Part shown: one piece after another, positions 48,665-62,206 of the stretch | How the letters are laid out: each line of letters begins with the position of its first letter | How positions within the stretch are numbered: position 1 is the first letter of the stretch | Source of the DNA: Rhytidiadelphus loreus | Lineage: Eukaryota; Streptophyta; Bryopsida; Hypnales; Hylocomiaceae | Length of the DNA: 64,000 bases | Direction: 5' to 3' | NCBI GenBank assembly: GCA_947034895.1 | Contig: OX344763.1 | Span: 58,485,093-58,549,092 of the forward strand | Translations under genes and position numbers: made by a program | The notes under the pieces: generated by a model | The model's database searches: none | The model's input: the letters and a program-made list of their open reading frames with translations, nothing else | What the model was told of the DNA's origin: nothing

Positions 48665-50860
48665 GAAATCTGGGAAAGAGGTTGTGCAAGTTGCAAGTGC
48701 TCCTAAACTCATGAATTAATCAAGAAAATATATAATTGGGAGTCACGATGAATGACTTTCTAGTACGTGAAAATGCAATATTCGTGCACGAACCTAGCCC
48801 TCTATTTTAAAGTCCACAAAATCGTAATCTCATGAAATTTATGTCCAGAAATCAGGGAAAGAGGTTGTGCAAGTTGCAAGTGCTCCTAAACTCATGAATT
48901 AATCAAGAAAATATATAATTGGTGGTCACGATGAATGACTTTCTAGTACGTGGAAATGCAATATTCGTGCACGAACCTGGCCCTCTATTTTAAAGTCCAC
49001 AAAATTGTAATCTCATGGAATTCATGTCCAGAAATCTGGGAAAGAGGTTGTGCAAGTTCCAAGTGCTCCTAAACTCATGAATTAATCAAGAAAATATATA
49101 ATTGGGAGTCACGATGAATGACTTTCTAGTGCGTGGAAATGAAATATTCGTGCATGAACCTGGCCCTCTATTTTAAAGTCCACAAAATTGTAATCTCATG
49201 AAATTCATTGAAAGAAATCTGGGAAAGAGGTTGTGCAAGTTGCAAGTGCTCCTAAACTCATGAATTAATCAAGAAAATATATAATTGGGAGTCACGATGA
49301 ATGACTTTCTAGTACGTGGAAATGAAATATTCGTGCACGAACCTTGCCCTCTATTTTAAAGTCGACAAAATTGTAATCTCATGGAATTCATGTACAGAAA
49401 TCTGGGAAAGAAGTTGTGCAAGTTGCAAGTGCTCCTAAAATCATGAATTATTCAAAAAAATATATAATTGGTGGTTACGATGAATGACTTTCTAGTACGT
49501 GAAAATGCAATATTCGTGCACGAACCTAGGCCTCTATTTTAAAGTCCAAAATATTGTAATCTCATGGAATTCATGTACAGAAATTTGGGAAAGAGGTTGT
49601 GCAAGTTGCAAGTGCTCCTAAACTCATGAATTAATGAAAAAAATATATAATTGGGAGTCACGATGAATGACTTTCTAGTGCGTGGAAATGAAATATTCGT
49701 GCACGAACCTTGCCCTGTATTTTAAAGTCGACAAAATTGTAATCTCATGGAATTCATGTACAGAAATCTAGGAAAGAAGTTGTGCAAGTTGCAAGTGCTC
49801 CTAAACTCATGAATTAATCAAGAAAATATATAATTGGGAGTCACGATGAATGACTTTCTAGTACGTGGAAATGAAATATTCGTGCACGAACCTTGCCCTG
49901 TATTTTAAAGTCGACAAAATTGTAATCTCATGGAATTCATGTACAGAAATCTAGGAAAGAAGTTGTGCAAGTTGCAAGTGCTCCTAAACTCATGTATTAA
50001 TCAAGAAAATATATAATTGGGAGTCACGATGAATGACTTTCTAGTACGTGAAAATGCAATATTCGTGCACGAACCTAGCCCTCTATTTTAAATTCCAAAA
50101 TATTGTAATCTCATGGAATTCATGTACAGAAATCTGGGAAAGAGGTTGTGCAAGTTGCAAGTGCTCCTAAACTCATGAATTAATCAAGAAAATATATAAT
50201 TGGGAGTCACGATGAATGACTTTCTAGTACGTGGAAATGAAATATTCGTGCATGAACCTGGCCCTCTAATTTAAAGTCCACAAAATTGTAATCTCATGAA
50301 ACTCATTGAAAGAAATTTGGGAAAGAGGTTGTGCAAGTTGCAAGTGCTCCTAAACTCATGAATTAATCAAGAAAATATATAATTGGGAGTCACGATGAAT
50401 GACTTTCTAGTACGTGGAAATGAAATATTCGTGCACTAACCTTGCCCTGTATTTTAAAGTCGACAAAATTGTAATCTCATGGAATTCATGTACAGAAATC
50501 TGGAAAAGAGGTTGTGCAAGTTGCAAGTGCTCCTAAACTCATGAATTAATCAAAAAAATATATAATTGGGAGTCACGATGAATGACTTTCTAGTACGTGG
50601 AAATGAAATATTCTTGCACGAACCTGGCCCTCTATTTTAAAGTCCACAAAATTGTAATCTCATGGAATTCATGTACAGAAATCTGGGAAAGAGGTTGTGC
50701 AAGTTGCAAGTGCTCCTAAACTCATGAATTAATCAAAAAAATATATAATTGGGAGTCACGATGAATGACTTTCTAGTACGTGGAAATGAAATATTCGTGC
50801 ACGAACCTTGCCCTGTATTTTAAAGTCGACAAAATTGTAATCTCATGGAATTCATGTACA
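48665..50860. repeat. Mosaic block and first M1-M4 module
   Basis: 49946-50677 holds four monomers in an order found again at 57081, 60925 and 62207: CTAGGAAAGAAG with CATGTATTAATC and TAAATTCC (M1), GCATGA with CTAATTTAAAG (M2), TTGCCCTG with GTCGAC (M3), and CTGGAAAAGAGG (M4). Private changes before it include ATCAGGGAAAG and TTTATGTCC near 48840, GTTCCAAGTG near 49056, GGTGGTTACG near 49470 and GCACTAACC near 50433. Confidence 0.78.
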
Positions 50861-51043
50861 GAAATCTGGGAAAGAAGTTGTGCAAGTTGCAAGTGCTCCT
50901 AAACTCATGAATTAATCAAGAAAATATATAATTGGGAGTCACGATGAATGACTTTCTAGTACGTGAAAATGCAATATTCGTGCACGAACCTAGCCCTCTA
51001 TTTTAAAGTCCAAAATATTGTAATCTCATGGAATTCAGGTACA

Positions 51044-51957
51044 GAAATCTGGGAAAGAGGTTGTGCAAGTTGCAAGTGCTCCTAAACTCATGAATTAATC
51101 AAAAAAATATATAATTGGGAGTCACGATGAATGACTTTCTAGTACGTGGAAATGAAATATTCGTGCACGAACCTGGCCCTCTATTTTAAAGTCCACAAAA
51201 TTGTAATCTCATGAAATTCATGTACAGAAATCTGGGAAAGAGGTTGTGCAAGTTGCAAGTGCTCCTAAACTCATGAATTAATCAAGAAAATATATAATTG
51301 GGAGTCACGATGAATGACTTTCTAGTACGTGGAAATGAAATATTCGTGCACGAACCTTGCCCTGTATTTTAAAGTCGACAAAATTGTAATCTCATGGAAT
51401 TCATGTACAGAAATCTGGGAAAGAAGTTGTGCAAGTTGCAAGTGCTCCTAAAATCATGAATTATTCAAAAAAATATATAATTGGTGGTCTCGATGAATGA
51501 CTTTCTAGTACGTGAAAATGCAATATTCGTGCACGAACCTAGCCCTCTATTTTAAAGTCCAAAATATTGTAATCTCATGGAATTCATGTACAGAAATTTG
51601 GGAAAGAGGTTGTGCAAGTTGCAAGTGCTCCTAAACTCATGAATTAATCAAAAAAATATATAATTGGGAGTCACGATGAATGACTTTCTAGTGCGTCGAA
51701 TGAAATATTCGTGCATGAACCTGGCCCTGTATTTTAAAGTCCACAAAACTGTAATCTCATGGAATTCATGTACAGAAATTTGGGAAAGAGGTTGTGCAAG
51801 TTGCAAGTGCTCCTAAACTCATGAATTAATCAAGAAAATATATAATTGGGAGTCACGATGAATGACTTTCTAGTACGTGAAAATGCAATATTCGTGCACG
51901 AACCTAGCCCTCTATTTTAAAGTCCAAAATATTGTAATCTCATGGAATTCAGGTACA
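51044..51957. repeat. Five-monomer unit, copy 1 (914 bp)
   Basis: Begins after the rare AATTCAGGTACAG. Includes a monomer with GGTGGTCTCG (51410) and a 182-bp monomer with GTGCGTCGAATG (51593), which lacks one base relative to GTGCGTGGAAATG. All three rare markers recur 914 bases later. Confidence 0.92.
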
Positions 51958-52871
51958 GAAATCTGGGAAAGAGGTTGTGCAAGTTGCAAGTGCTCCTAAA
52001 CTCATGAATTAATCAAAAAAATATATAATTGGGAGTCACGATGAATGACTTTCTAGTACGTGGAAATGAAATATTCGTGCACGAACCTGGCCCTCTATTT
52101 TAAAGTCCACAAAATTGTAATCTCATGAAATTCATGTACAGAAATTTGGGAAAGAGGTTGTGCAAGTTGCAAGTGCTCCTAAACTCATGAATTAATCAAG
52201 AAAATATATAATTGGGAGTCACGATGAATGACTTTCTAGTACGTGGAAATGAAATATTCGTGCACGAACCTTGCCCTGTATTTTAAAGTCGACAAAATTG
52301 TAATCTCATGGAATTCATGTACAGAAATCTGGGAAAGAAGTTGTGCAAGTTGCAAGTGCTCCTAAAATCATGAATTATTCAAAAAAATATATAATTGGTG
52401 GTCTCGATGAATGACTTTCTAGTACGTGAAAATGCAATATTCGTGCACGAACCTAGCCCTCTATTTTAAAGTCCAAAATATTGTAATCTCATGGAATTCA
52501 TGTACAGAAATTTGGGAAAGAGGTTGTGCAAGTTGCAAGTGCTCCTAAACTCATGAATTAATCAAAAAAATATATAATTGGGAGTCACGATGAATGACTT
52601 TCTAGTGCGTCGAATGAAATATTCGTGCATGAACCTGGCCCTGTATTTTAAAGTCCACAAAACTGTAATCTCATGGAATTCATGTACAGAAATTTGGGAA
52701 AGAGGTTGTGCAAGTTGCAAGTGCTCCTAAACTCATGAATTAATCAAGAAAATATATAATTGGGAGTCACGATGAATGACTTTCTAGTACGTGGAAATGA
52801 AATATTCGTGCACGAACCTGGCCCTCTATTTTAAAGTCCACAAAATTGTAATCTCATGGAATTCATGTACA
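51958..52871. repeat. Five-monomer unit, copy 2 (914 bp)
   Basis: Tandem copy of 51044-51957, sharing AATTCAGGTACAG, GGTGGTCTCG and the deletion GTGCGTCGAATG (monomer 52507). One difference is visible in the first four monomers (GAAATTTGGG at 52141 against GAAATCTGGG at 51227). Similarity ends in the fifth monomer near 52795, where copy 1 turns to GTGAAAATGC. Confidence 0.9.
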
Positions 52872-55800
52872 GAAATTTGGGAAAGAGGTTGTGCAAGTTG
52901 CAAGTGCTCCTAAACTCATGAATTAATCAAAAAAATATATAATTGGAAGTCACGATGAATGACTTTCTAGTACGTGGAAATGAAATATTCGTGCACGAAC
53001 CTTGCCCTGTATTTTAAAGTCGACAAAATTGTAATCTCATGGAATTCATATACAGGAATCTAGGAAAGAAGTTGTGCAAGTTGCAAGTGCTCCTAAACTC
53101 ATGTATTAATCAAGAAAATATATAATTGGGAGTCACGATGAATGACTTTCTAGTACGTGGAAATGAAATATTCGTGCACGAACCTTGCCCTGTATTTTAA
53201 AGTCGACAAAATTGTAATCTCATGGAATTCATGTACAGAAATCTGGGAAAGAAGTTGTGCAAGTTGCAAGTGCTCCTAAACTCATGAATTAATCAAGAAA
53301 ATATATAATTGGGAGTCACGATGAATGACTTTCTAGTACGTGGAAATGAAATATTCGTGCACGAACCTAGCCCTCTATTTTAAAGTCCAAAATATTGTAA
53401 TCTCATGGAATTCATGTACAGAAATCTGGGAAAGAGGTTGTGCAAGTTGCAAGTGCTCCTAAACTCATGAATTAATCAAAAAAATATATAATTGGGAGTC
53501 ACGATGAATGACTTTCTAGTACGTGGAAATGAAATATTCGTGCACGAACCTGGCCCTGTATTTTAAAGTCGACAAAATTGTAATCTCATGGAATTCATGT
53601 ACAGAAATCTGGGAAAGAAGTTGTGCAAGTTGCAAGTGCTCCTAAAATCATGAATTATTCAAAAAAATATATAATTGGTGGTCACGATGAATGACTTTCT
53701 AGTACGTGAAAATGCAATATTCGTGCACGAACCTAGCCCTCTATTTTAAAGTCCAAAATATTGTAATCTCATGGAATTCATGTACAGAAATTTGGGAAAG
53801 AGGTTGTGCAAGTTGCAAGTGCTCCTAAACTCATGAATTAATCAAAAAAATATATAATTGGAAGTCACGATGAATGACTTTCTAGTACGTGGAAATGAAA
53901 TATTCGTGCACGAACCTTGCCCTGTATTTTAAAGTCGACAAAATTGTAATCTCATGGAATTCATATACAGAAATCTAGGAAAGAAGTTGTGCAAGTTGCA
54001 AGTGCTCCTAAACTCATGTATTAATCAAGAAAATATATAATTGGGAGTCACGATGAATGACTTTCTAGTACGTGGAAATGAAATATTCGTGCACGAACCT
54101 TGCCCTGTATTTTAAAGTCGACAAAATTGTAATCTCATGGAATTCATGTACAGAAATCTGGGAAAGAAGTTGTGCAAGTTGCAAGTGCTCCTAAACTCAT
54201 GAATTAATCAAGAAAATATATAATTGGGAGTCACGATGAATGACTTTCTAGTACGTGGAAATGAAATATTCGTGCACGAACCTAGCCCTCTATTTTAAAG
54301 TCCAAAATATTGTAATCTCATGGAATTCATGTACAGAAATCTGGGAAAGAGGTTGTGCAAGTTGCAAGTGCTCCTAAACTCATGAATTAATCAAAAAAAT
54401 ATATAATTGGGAGTCACGATGAATGACTTTCTAGTACGTGGAAATGAAATATTCGTGCACGAACCTGGCCCTCTATTTTAAAGTCCACAAAATTGTAATC
54501 TCATGAAATTCATTGAAAGAAATCTGGGAAAGAGGTTGTGCAAGTTGCAAGTGCTCCTAAACTCATGAATTAATCAAGAAAATATATAATTGGGAGTCAC
54601 GATGAATAACTTTCTAGTACGTGGAAATGAAATATTCGTGCACGAACCTGGCCCTGTATTTTAAAGTCGACAAAATTGTAATCTCATGGAATTCATGTAC
54701 AGAAATCTGGGAAAGAAGTTGTGCAAGTTGCAAGTGCTCCTAAAATCATGAATTATTCAAAAAAATATATAATTGGTGGTCACGATGAATGACTTTCTAG
54801 TACGTGAAAATGCAATATTCGTGCACGAACCTAGCCCTCTATTTTAAAGTCCAAAATATTGTAATCTCATGGAATTCATGTACAGAAATTTGGGAAAGAG
54901 GTTGTGCAAGTTGCAAGTGCTCCTAAACTCATGAATTAATCAAAAAAATATATAATTGGGAGTCACGATGAATGACTTTCTAGTGCGTGGAAATGAAATA
55001 TTCGTGCATGAACCTGGCCCTGTATTTTAAAGTCCACAAAATTGTAATCTCATGGAATTCATGTACAGAAATTTGGGAAAGAGGTTGTGCAAGTTGCAAG
55101 TGCTCCTAAACTCATGAATTAATCAAAAAAATATATAATTGGGAGTCACGATGAATGACTTTCTAGTACGTGGAAATGAAATATTCGTGCACGAACCTGG
55201 CCCTCTATTTTAAAGTCCACAAAATTGTAATCTCATGGAATTCATGTACAGAAATTTGGGAAAGAGGTTGTGCAAGTTGCAAGTGCTCCTAAACTCATGA
55301 ATTAATCAAAAAAATATATAATTGGAAGTCACGATGAATGACTTTCTAGTACGTGGAAATGAAATATTCGTGCACGAACCTTGCCCTGTATTTTAAAGTC
55401 GACAAAATTGTAATCTCATGGAATTCATATACAGAAATCTAGGAAAGAAGTTGTGCAAGTTGCAAGTGCTCCTAAACTCATGTATTAATCAAGAAAATAT
55501 ATAATTGGGAGTCACGATGAATGACTTTCTAGTACGTGGAAATGAAATATTCGTGCACGAACCTTGCCCTGTATTTTAAAGTCGACAAAATTGTAATCTC
55601 ATGGAATTCATGTCCAGAAATCTGGGAAAGAGGTTGTGCAAGTTGCAAGTGCTCCTAAACTCATGAATTAATCAAGAAAATATATAATTGGGAGTCACGA
55701 TGAATGACTTTCTAGTACGTGGAAATGAAATATTCGTGCACGAACCTAGCCCTCTATTTTAAAGTCCAAAATATTGTAATCTCATGGAATTCATGTACAG

Positions 55801-57080
55801 AAATCTGGGAAAGAGGTTGTGCAAGTTGCAAGTGCTCCTAAACTCATGAATTAATCAAAAAAATATATAATTGGGAGTCACGATGAATGACTTTCTAGTA
55901 CGTGGAAATGAAATATTCGTGCACGAACCTGGCCCTCTATTTTAAAGTCCACAAAATTGTAATCTCATGAAATTCATTGAAAGAAATCTGGGAAAGAGGT
56001 TGTGCAAGTTGCAAGTGCTCCTAAACTCATGAATTAATCAAGAAAATATATAATTGGGAGTCACGATGAATGACTTTCTAGTACGTGGAAATGAAATATT
56101 CGTGCACGAACCTTGCCCTGTATTTTAAAGTCGACAAAATTGTAATCTCATGGAATTCATGTACAGAAATCTGGGAAAGAAGTTGTGCAAGTTGCAAGTG
56201 CTCCTAAAATCATGAATTATTCAAAAAAATATATAATTGGTGGTCACGATGAATGACTTTCTAGTACGTGAAAATGCAATATTCGTGCACGAACCTAGCC
56301 CTCTATTTTAAAGTCCAAAATATTGTAATCTCATGGAATTCATGTACAGAAATTTGGGAAAGAGGTTGTGCAAGTTGCAAGTGCTCCTAAACTCATGAAT
56401 TAATCAAGAAAATATATAATTGGGAGTCACGATGAATGACTTTCTAGTACGTGAAAACGCAATATTCGTGCACGAACCTAGCCCTCTATTTTAAATTCCA
56501 AAATATTGTAATCTCATGGAATTCATGTACAGAAATCTGGGAAAGAGGTTGTGCAAGTTGCAAGTGCTCCTAAACTCATGAATTAATCAAGAAAATATAT
56601 AATTGGGAGTCACGATGAATGACTTTCTAGTGCGTGGAAATGAAATATTCGTGCATGAACCTGGCCCTGTATTTTAAAGTCGACAAAATTGTAATCTCAT
56701 GGAATTCATGTACAGAAATTTGGGAAAGAGGTTGTGCAAGTTGCAAGTGCTCCTAAACTCATGAATTAATCAAAAAAATATATAATTGGGAGTCACGATG
56801 AATGACTTTCTAGTACGTGGAAATGAAATATTCGTGCACGAACCTGGCCCTCTATTTTAAAGTCCACAAAATTGTAATCTCATGGAATTCATGTACAGAA
56901 ATTTGGGAAAGAGGTTGTGCAAGTTGCAAGTGCTCCTAAACTCATGAATTAATCAAAAAAATATATAATTGGAAGTCACGATGAATGACTTTCTAGTACG
57001 TGGAAATGAAATATTCGTGCACGAACCTTGCCCTGTATTTTAAAGTCGACAAAATTGTAATCTCATGGAATTCATATACA
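52872..57080. repeat. Series of 5-, 8- and 9-monomer units
   Basis: CTAGGAAAGAAG monomers preceded by CATATACAG or CATATACAGG stand at 53055, 53970, 55434 and 57081, which are 5, 8 and 9 monomers apart. Each interval starts with a CATGTATTAATC or GAAGTTG monomer, passes through a CCTAGCCC/CCAAAATATTG monomer and an ATTATTC/GGTGGTC monomer (53604, 54702, 56166), and ends with a TTGGAAGTC monomer (53787, 55251, 56898). The longer units add monomers between these fixed points: CATTGAAAG and GAATAAC types, then GTGCGTGG types. All units are 183 bp. Confidence 0.82.
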
Positions 57081-59093
57081 GAAATCTAGGAAAGAAGTTG
57101 TGCAAGTTGCAAGTGCTCCTAAACTCATGTATTAATCAAGAAAATATATAATTGGGAGTCACGATGAATGACTTTCTAGTACGTGAAAATGCAATATTCG
57201 TGCACGAACCTAGCCCTCTATTTTAAATTCCAAAATATTGTAATCTCATGGAATTCATGTACAGAAATCTGGGAAAGAGGTTGTGCAAGTTGCAAGTGCT
57301 CCTAAACTCATGAATTAATCAAGAAAATATATAATTGGGAGTCACGATGAATGACTTTCTAGTACGTGGAAATGAAATATTCGTGCATGACCCTGGCCCT
57401 CTAATTTAAAGTCCACAAAATTGTAATCTCATGAAATTCATTGAAAGAAATCTGGGAAAGAGGTTGTGCAAGTTGCAAGTGCTCCTAAACTCATGAATTA
57501 ATCAAGAAAATATATAATTGGGAGTCACGATGAATGACTTTCTAGTACGTGGAAATGAAATATTCGTGCACGAACCTTGCCCTGTATTTTAAAGTCGACA
57601 AAATTGTAATCTCATGGAATTCATGTACAGAAATCTGGAAAAGAGGTTGTGCAAGTTGCAAGTGCTCCTAAACTCATGAATTAATCAAAAAAATATATAA
57701 TTGGGAGTCACGATGAATGACTTTCTAGTACGTGGAAATGAAATATTCGTGCACGAACCTGGCCCTCTATTTTAAAGTCCACAAAATTGTAATCTCATGG
57801 AATTCATGTACAGAAATCTGGGAAAGAGGTTGTGCAAGTTGCAAGTGCTCCTAAACTCATGAATTAATCAAAAAAATATATAATTGGGAGTCACGATGAA
57901 TGACTTTCTAGTACGTGGAAATGAAATATTCGTGCACGAACCTTGCCCTGTATTTTAAAGTCGACAAAATTGTAATCTCATGGAATTCATGTACAGAAAT
58001 CTGGGAAAGAAGTTGTGCAAGTTGCAAGTGCTCCTAAACTCATGAATTAATCAAGAAAATATATAATTGGGAGTCACGATGAATGACTTTCTAGTACGTG
58101 AAAACGCAATATTCGTGCACGAACCTAGCCCTCTATTTTAAATTCCAAAATATTGTAATCTCATGGAATTCATGTACAGAAATCTGGGAAAGAGGTTGTG
58201 CAAGTTGCAAGTGCTCCTAAACTCATGAATTAATCAAGAAAATATATAATTGGGAGTCACGATGAATGACTTTCTAGTACGTGGGAATGAAATATTCGTG
58301 CATGAACCTGGCCCTCTAATTTAAAGTCCACAAAATTGTAATCTCATGAAATTCATTGAAAGAAATCTGGGAAAGAGGTTGTGCAAGTTGCAAGTGCTCC
58401 TAAACTCATGAATTAATCAAGAAAATATATAATTGGGAGTCACGATGAATGAATTTCTAGTACGTGGAAATGAAATATTCGTGCACGAACCTTGCCCTGT
58501 ATTTTAAAGTCCACAAAATTGTAATCTCATGGAATTCATGTACAGAAATCTGGGAAAGAGGTTGTACAAGTTGCAAGTGCTCCTAAACTCATGAATTAAT
58601 CAAAAAAATATATAATTGGGAGTCACGATGAATGACTTTCTAGTACGTGAAAATCCAATATTCGTGCACGAACCTAGCCCTCTATTTTAAAGTCCAAAAT
58701 ATTGTAATCTCATGGAATTCATGTACAGAAATTTGGTAAAGAGGTTGTGCAAGTTGCAAGTGCTCCTAAACTCATGAATTAATCAAAAAAATATATAATT
58801 GGGAGTCACGATGAATGACTTTCTAGTGCGTGGAAATGAAATATTCGTGCATGAACCTAGCCCTCTATTTTGAAGTCCACAAAATTGTAATCTCATGGAA
58901 TTCATGTACAGAAATTTGGGAAAGAGGTTGTGCAAGTTGCAAGTGCTCCTAAACTCATGAATTAATCAAAAAAATATATAATTGGGAGTCACGATGAATG
59001 ACTTTCTAGTACGTGGAAATGAAATATTCGTGCACGAACCTGGCCCTCTATTTTAAAGTCCACAAAATTGTCATCTCATGGAATTCATGTACA
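57081..59093. repeat. M1-M4 module and derivatives
   Basis: 57081 (M1), 57264 (M2, with GCATGACCC), 57447 (M3), 57630 (M4), then 57813 and 57996, follow the order at 49946-50861, 39 monomers upstream. A second M2/M3 pair lies at 58179 and 58362. GTGAAAACGC (57996), GTGAAAATCC (about 58646), TTTGGTAAAG (58728) and TTTTGAAGTCC (about 58868) are local variants. Confidence 0.78.
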
Positions 59094-59277
59094 GAAATCT
59101 GGGAAAGAGGTTGTGCAAGTTGCAAGTGCTCCTAAACTCATGAATTAATCAAAAAAAGAATAAAATTGGGAGTCACGATGAATGACTTTCTAGTACGTGG
59201 AAATGAAATATTCGTGCACGAACCTGGCCCTCTATTTTAAAGTCCACAAAATTGTAATCTCATGGAATTCATGTACA
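59094..59277. repeat. 184-bp monomer (M5), first copy
   Basis: After AATCAAAAAAA this copy reads GAATAAAATTGGG instead of TATATAATTGGG, a gain of one base together with loss of the TATATAA motif. It is preceded by ATTGTCATCTC. The same pair of markers recurs at 61657 and 62939. It is followed at 59278 by M6, which has the rare CGTCAAAATGC. Confidence 0.93.
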
Positions 59278-60924
59278 GAAATCTGGGAAAGAAGTTGTGC
59301 AAGTTGCAAGTGCTCCTAAACTCATGAATTAATCAAGAAAATATATAATTGGGAGTCACGATGAATGACTTTCTAGTACGTCAAAATGCAATATTCGTGC
59401 ACGAACCTAGCCCTCTATTTTAAATTCCAAAATATTGTAATCTCATGGAATTCATGTACAGAAATCTGGGAAAGAGGTTGTGCAAGTTGCAAGTGCTCCT
59501 AAACTCATGAATTAATCAAGAAAATATATAATTGGGAGTCACGATGAATGACTTTCTAGTACGTGGAAATGAAATATTCGTGCATGAACCTGGCCCTCTA
59601 ATTTAAAGTCCACAAAATTGTAATCTCATGAAATTCATTGAAAGAAATCTGGGAAAGAGGTTGTGCAAGTTGCAAGTGCTCCTAAACTCATGAATTAATC
59701 AAGAAAATATATAATTGGGAGTCACGATGAATGACTTTCTAGTACGTGGAAATGAAATATTCGTGCACGAACCTTGCCCTGTATTTTAAAGTCGACAAAA
59801 TTGTAATCTCATGGAATTCATGTACAGAAATCTGGAAAAGAGGTTGTGCAAGTTGCAAGTGCTCCTAAACTCATGAATTAATCAAAAAAATATATAATTG
59901 GGAGTCACGATGAATGACTTTCTAGTACGTGGAAATGAAATATTCGTGCACGAACCTGGCCCTCTATTTTAAAGTCCACAAAATTGTAATCTCATAGAAT
60001 TCATGTACAGAAATCTGGGAAAGAGGTTGTGCAAGTTGCAAGTGCTCCTAAACTCATGAATTAATCAAAAAAATATATAATTGGGAGTCACGATGAATGA
60101 CTTTCTAGTACGTGGAAATGAAATATTCGTGCACGAACCTTGCCCTGTATTTTAAAGTCGACAAAATTGTAATCTCATGGAATTCATGTACAGAAATCTG
60201 GGAAAGAAGTTGTGCAAGTTGCAAGTGCTCCTAAACTCATGAATTAATCAAGAAAATATATAATTGGGAGTCACGATGAATGACTTTCTAGTACGTGAAA
60301 ACGCAATATTCGTGCACGAACCTAGCCCTCTATTTTAAATTCCAAAATATTGTAATCTCATGGAATTCATGTACAGAAATCTGGGAAAGAGGTTGTGCAA
60401 GTTGCAAGTGCTCCTAAACTCATGAATTAATCAAGAAAATATATAATTGGGAGTCACGATGAATGACTTTCTAGTGCGTGGAAATGAAATATTCGTGCAT
60501 GAACCTGGCCCTGTATTTTAAAGTCGACAAAATTGTAATCTCATGGAATTCATGTACAGAAATTTGGGAAAGAGGTTGTGCAAGTTGCAAGTGCTCCTAA
60601 ACTCATGAATTAATCAAAAAAATATATAATTGGGAGTCACGATGAATGACTTTCTAGTACGTGGAAATGAAATATTCGTGCACGAACCTGGCCCTCTATT
60701 TTAAAGTCCACAAAATTGTAATCTCATGGAATTCATGTACAGAAATTTGGGAAAGAAGTTGTGCAAGTTGCAAGTGCTCCTAAACTCATGAATTAATCAA
60801 AAAAATATATAATTGGGAGTCACGATGAATGACTTTCTAGTACGTGGAAATGAAATATTCGTGCACAAACCTTGCCCTGTATTTTAAAGTCGACAAAATT
60901 GTAATCTCATGGAATTCATATACA
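59278..60924. repeat. Nine monomers between M5 and the terminal seven-monomer units
   Basis: Order: M6 (59278), M2 (59461, GCATGAACC), M3 (59644), M4 (59827), an ordinary monomer (60010, preceded by CTCATAGAATTC), a TTGCCCTG-bearing neighbour and a GTGAAAACGC/TAAATTCC monomer (60193), GTGCGTGG (60376) and two tail monomers leading to CATATACAG before 60925. The M6-M2-M3-M4 order recurs at 63123-63854. Confidence 0.78.
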
Positions 60925-62206
60925 GAAATCTAGGAAAGAAGTTGTGCAAGTTGCAAGTGCTCCTAAACTCATGTATTAATCAAGAAAATATATAATTGGG
61001 AGTCACGATGAATGACTTTCTAGTACGTGAAAATGCAATATTCGTGCACGAACCTAGCCCTCTATTTTAAATTCCAAAATATTGTAATCTCATGGAATTC
61101 ATGTACAGAAATCTGGGAAAGAGGTTGTGCAAGTTGCAAGTGCTCCTAAACTCATGAATTAATCAAGAAAATATATAATTGGGAGTCACGATGAATGACT
61201 TTCTAGTACGTGGAAATGAAATATTCGTGCATGACCCTGGCCCTCTAATTTAAAGTCCACAAAATTGTAATCTCATGAAATTCATTGAAAGAAATCTGGG
61301 AAAGAGGTTGTGCAAGTTGCAAGTGCTCCTAAACTCATGAATTAATCAAGAAAATATATAATTGGGAGTCACGATGAATGACTTTCTAGTACGTGGAAAT
61401 GAAATATTCGTGCACGAACCTTGCCCTGTATTTTAAAGTCGACAAAATTGTAATCTCATGGAATTCATGTACAGAAATCTGGAAAAGAGGTTGTGCAAGT
61501 TGCAAGTGCTCCTAAACTCATGAATTAATCAAAAAAATATATAATTGGGAGTCACGATGAATGACTTTCTAGTACGTGGAAATGAAATATTCGTGCACGA
61601 ACCTGGCCCTCTATTTTAAAGTCCACAAAATTGTCATCTCATGGAATTCATGTACAGAAATCTGGGAAAGAGGTTGTGCAAGTTGCAAGTGCTCCTAAAC
61701 TCATGAATTAATCAAAAAAAGAATAAAATTGGGAGTCACGATGAATGACTTTCTAGTACGTGGAAATGAAATATTCGTGCACGAACCTGGCCCTCTATTT
61801 TAAAGTCCACAAAATTGTAATCTCATGGAATTCATGTACAGAAATCTGGGAAAGAAGTTGTGCAAGTTGCAAGTGCTCCTAAACTCATGAATTAATCAAG
61901 AAAATATATAATTGGGAGTCACGATGAATGACTTTCTAGTACGTCAAAATGCAATATTCGTGCACGAACCTAGCCCTATATTTTAAATTCCAAAATATTG
62001 TAATCTCATGGAATTCATGTACAGAAATCTGGGAAAGAGGTTGTGCAAGTTGCAAGTGCTCCTAAACTCATGAATTAATCAAGAAAATATATAATTGGGA
62101 GTCACGATCAATGACTTTCTAGTACGTGGAAATGAAATATTCGTGCACGAACCTTGCCCTGTATTTTAAAGTCGACAAAATTGTAATCTCATGGAATTCA
62201 TATACA
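60925..62206. repeat. Seven-monomer unit M1-M7, copy 1 (1282 bp)
   Basis: M1 60925 (CTAGGAAAGAAG, CATGTATT, TAAATTCC), M2 61108 (GCATGACCC, CTAATTTAAAG), M3 61291 (TTGCCCTG, GTCGAC), M4 61474 (GGAAAAGAGG, TCATCTC), M5 61657 (184 bp, GAATAAAATTGGG), M6 61841 (CGTCAAAATGC, CCCTATATT), M7 62024 (GATCAATGAC, CATATACAG). Six of the seven are followed in order by the next copy. Confidence 0.92.
61657..61840. repeat. 184-bp monomer (M5), second copy
   Basis: GAATAAAATTGGG begins at 61721. It lies 14 monomers plus one base after the first copy at 59094. Confidence 0.93.
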
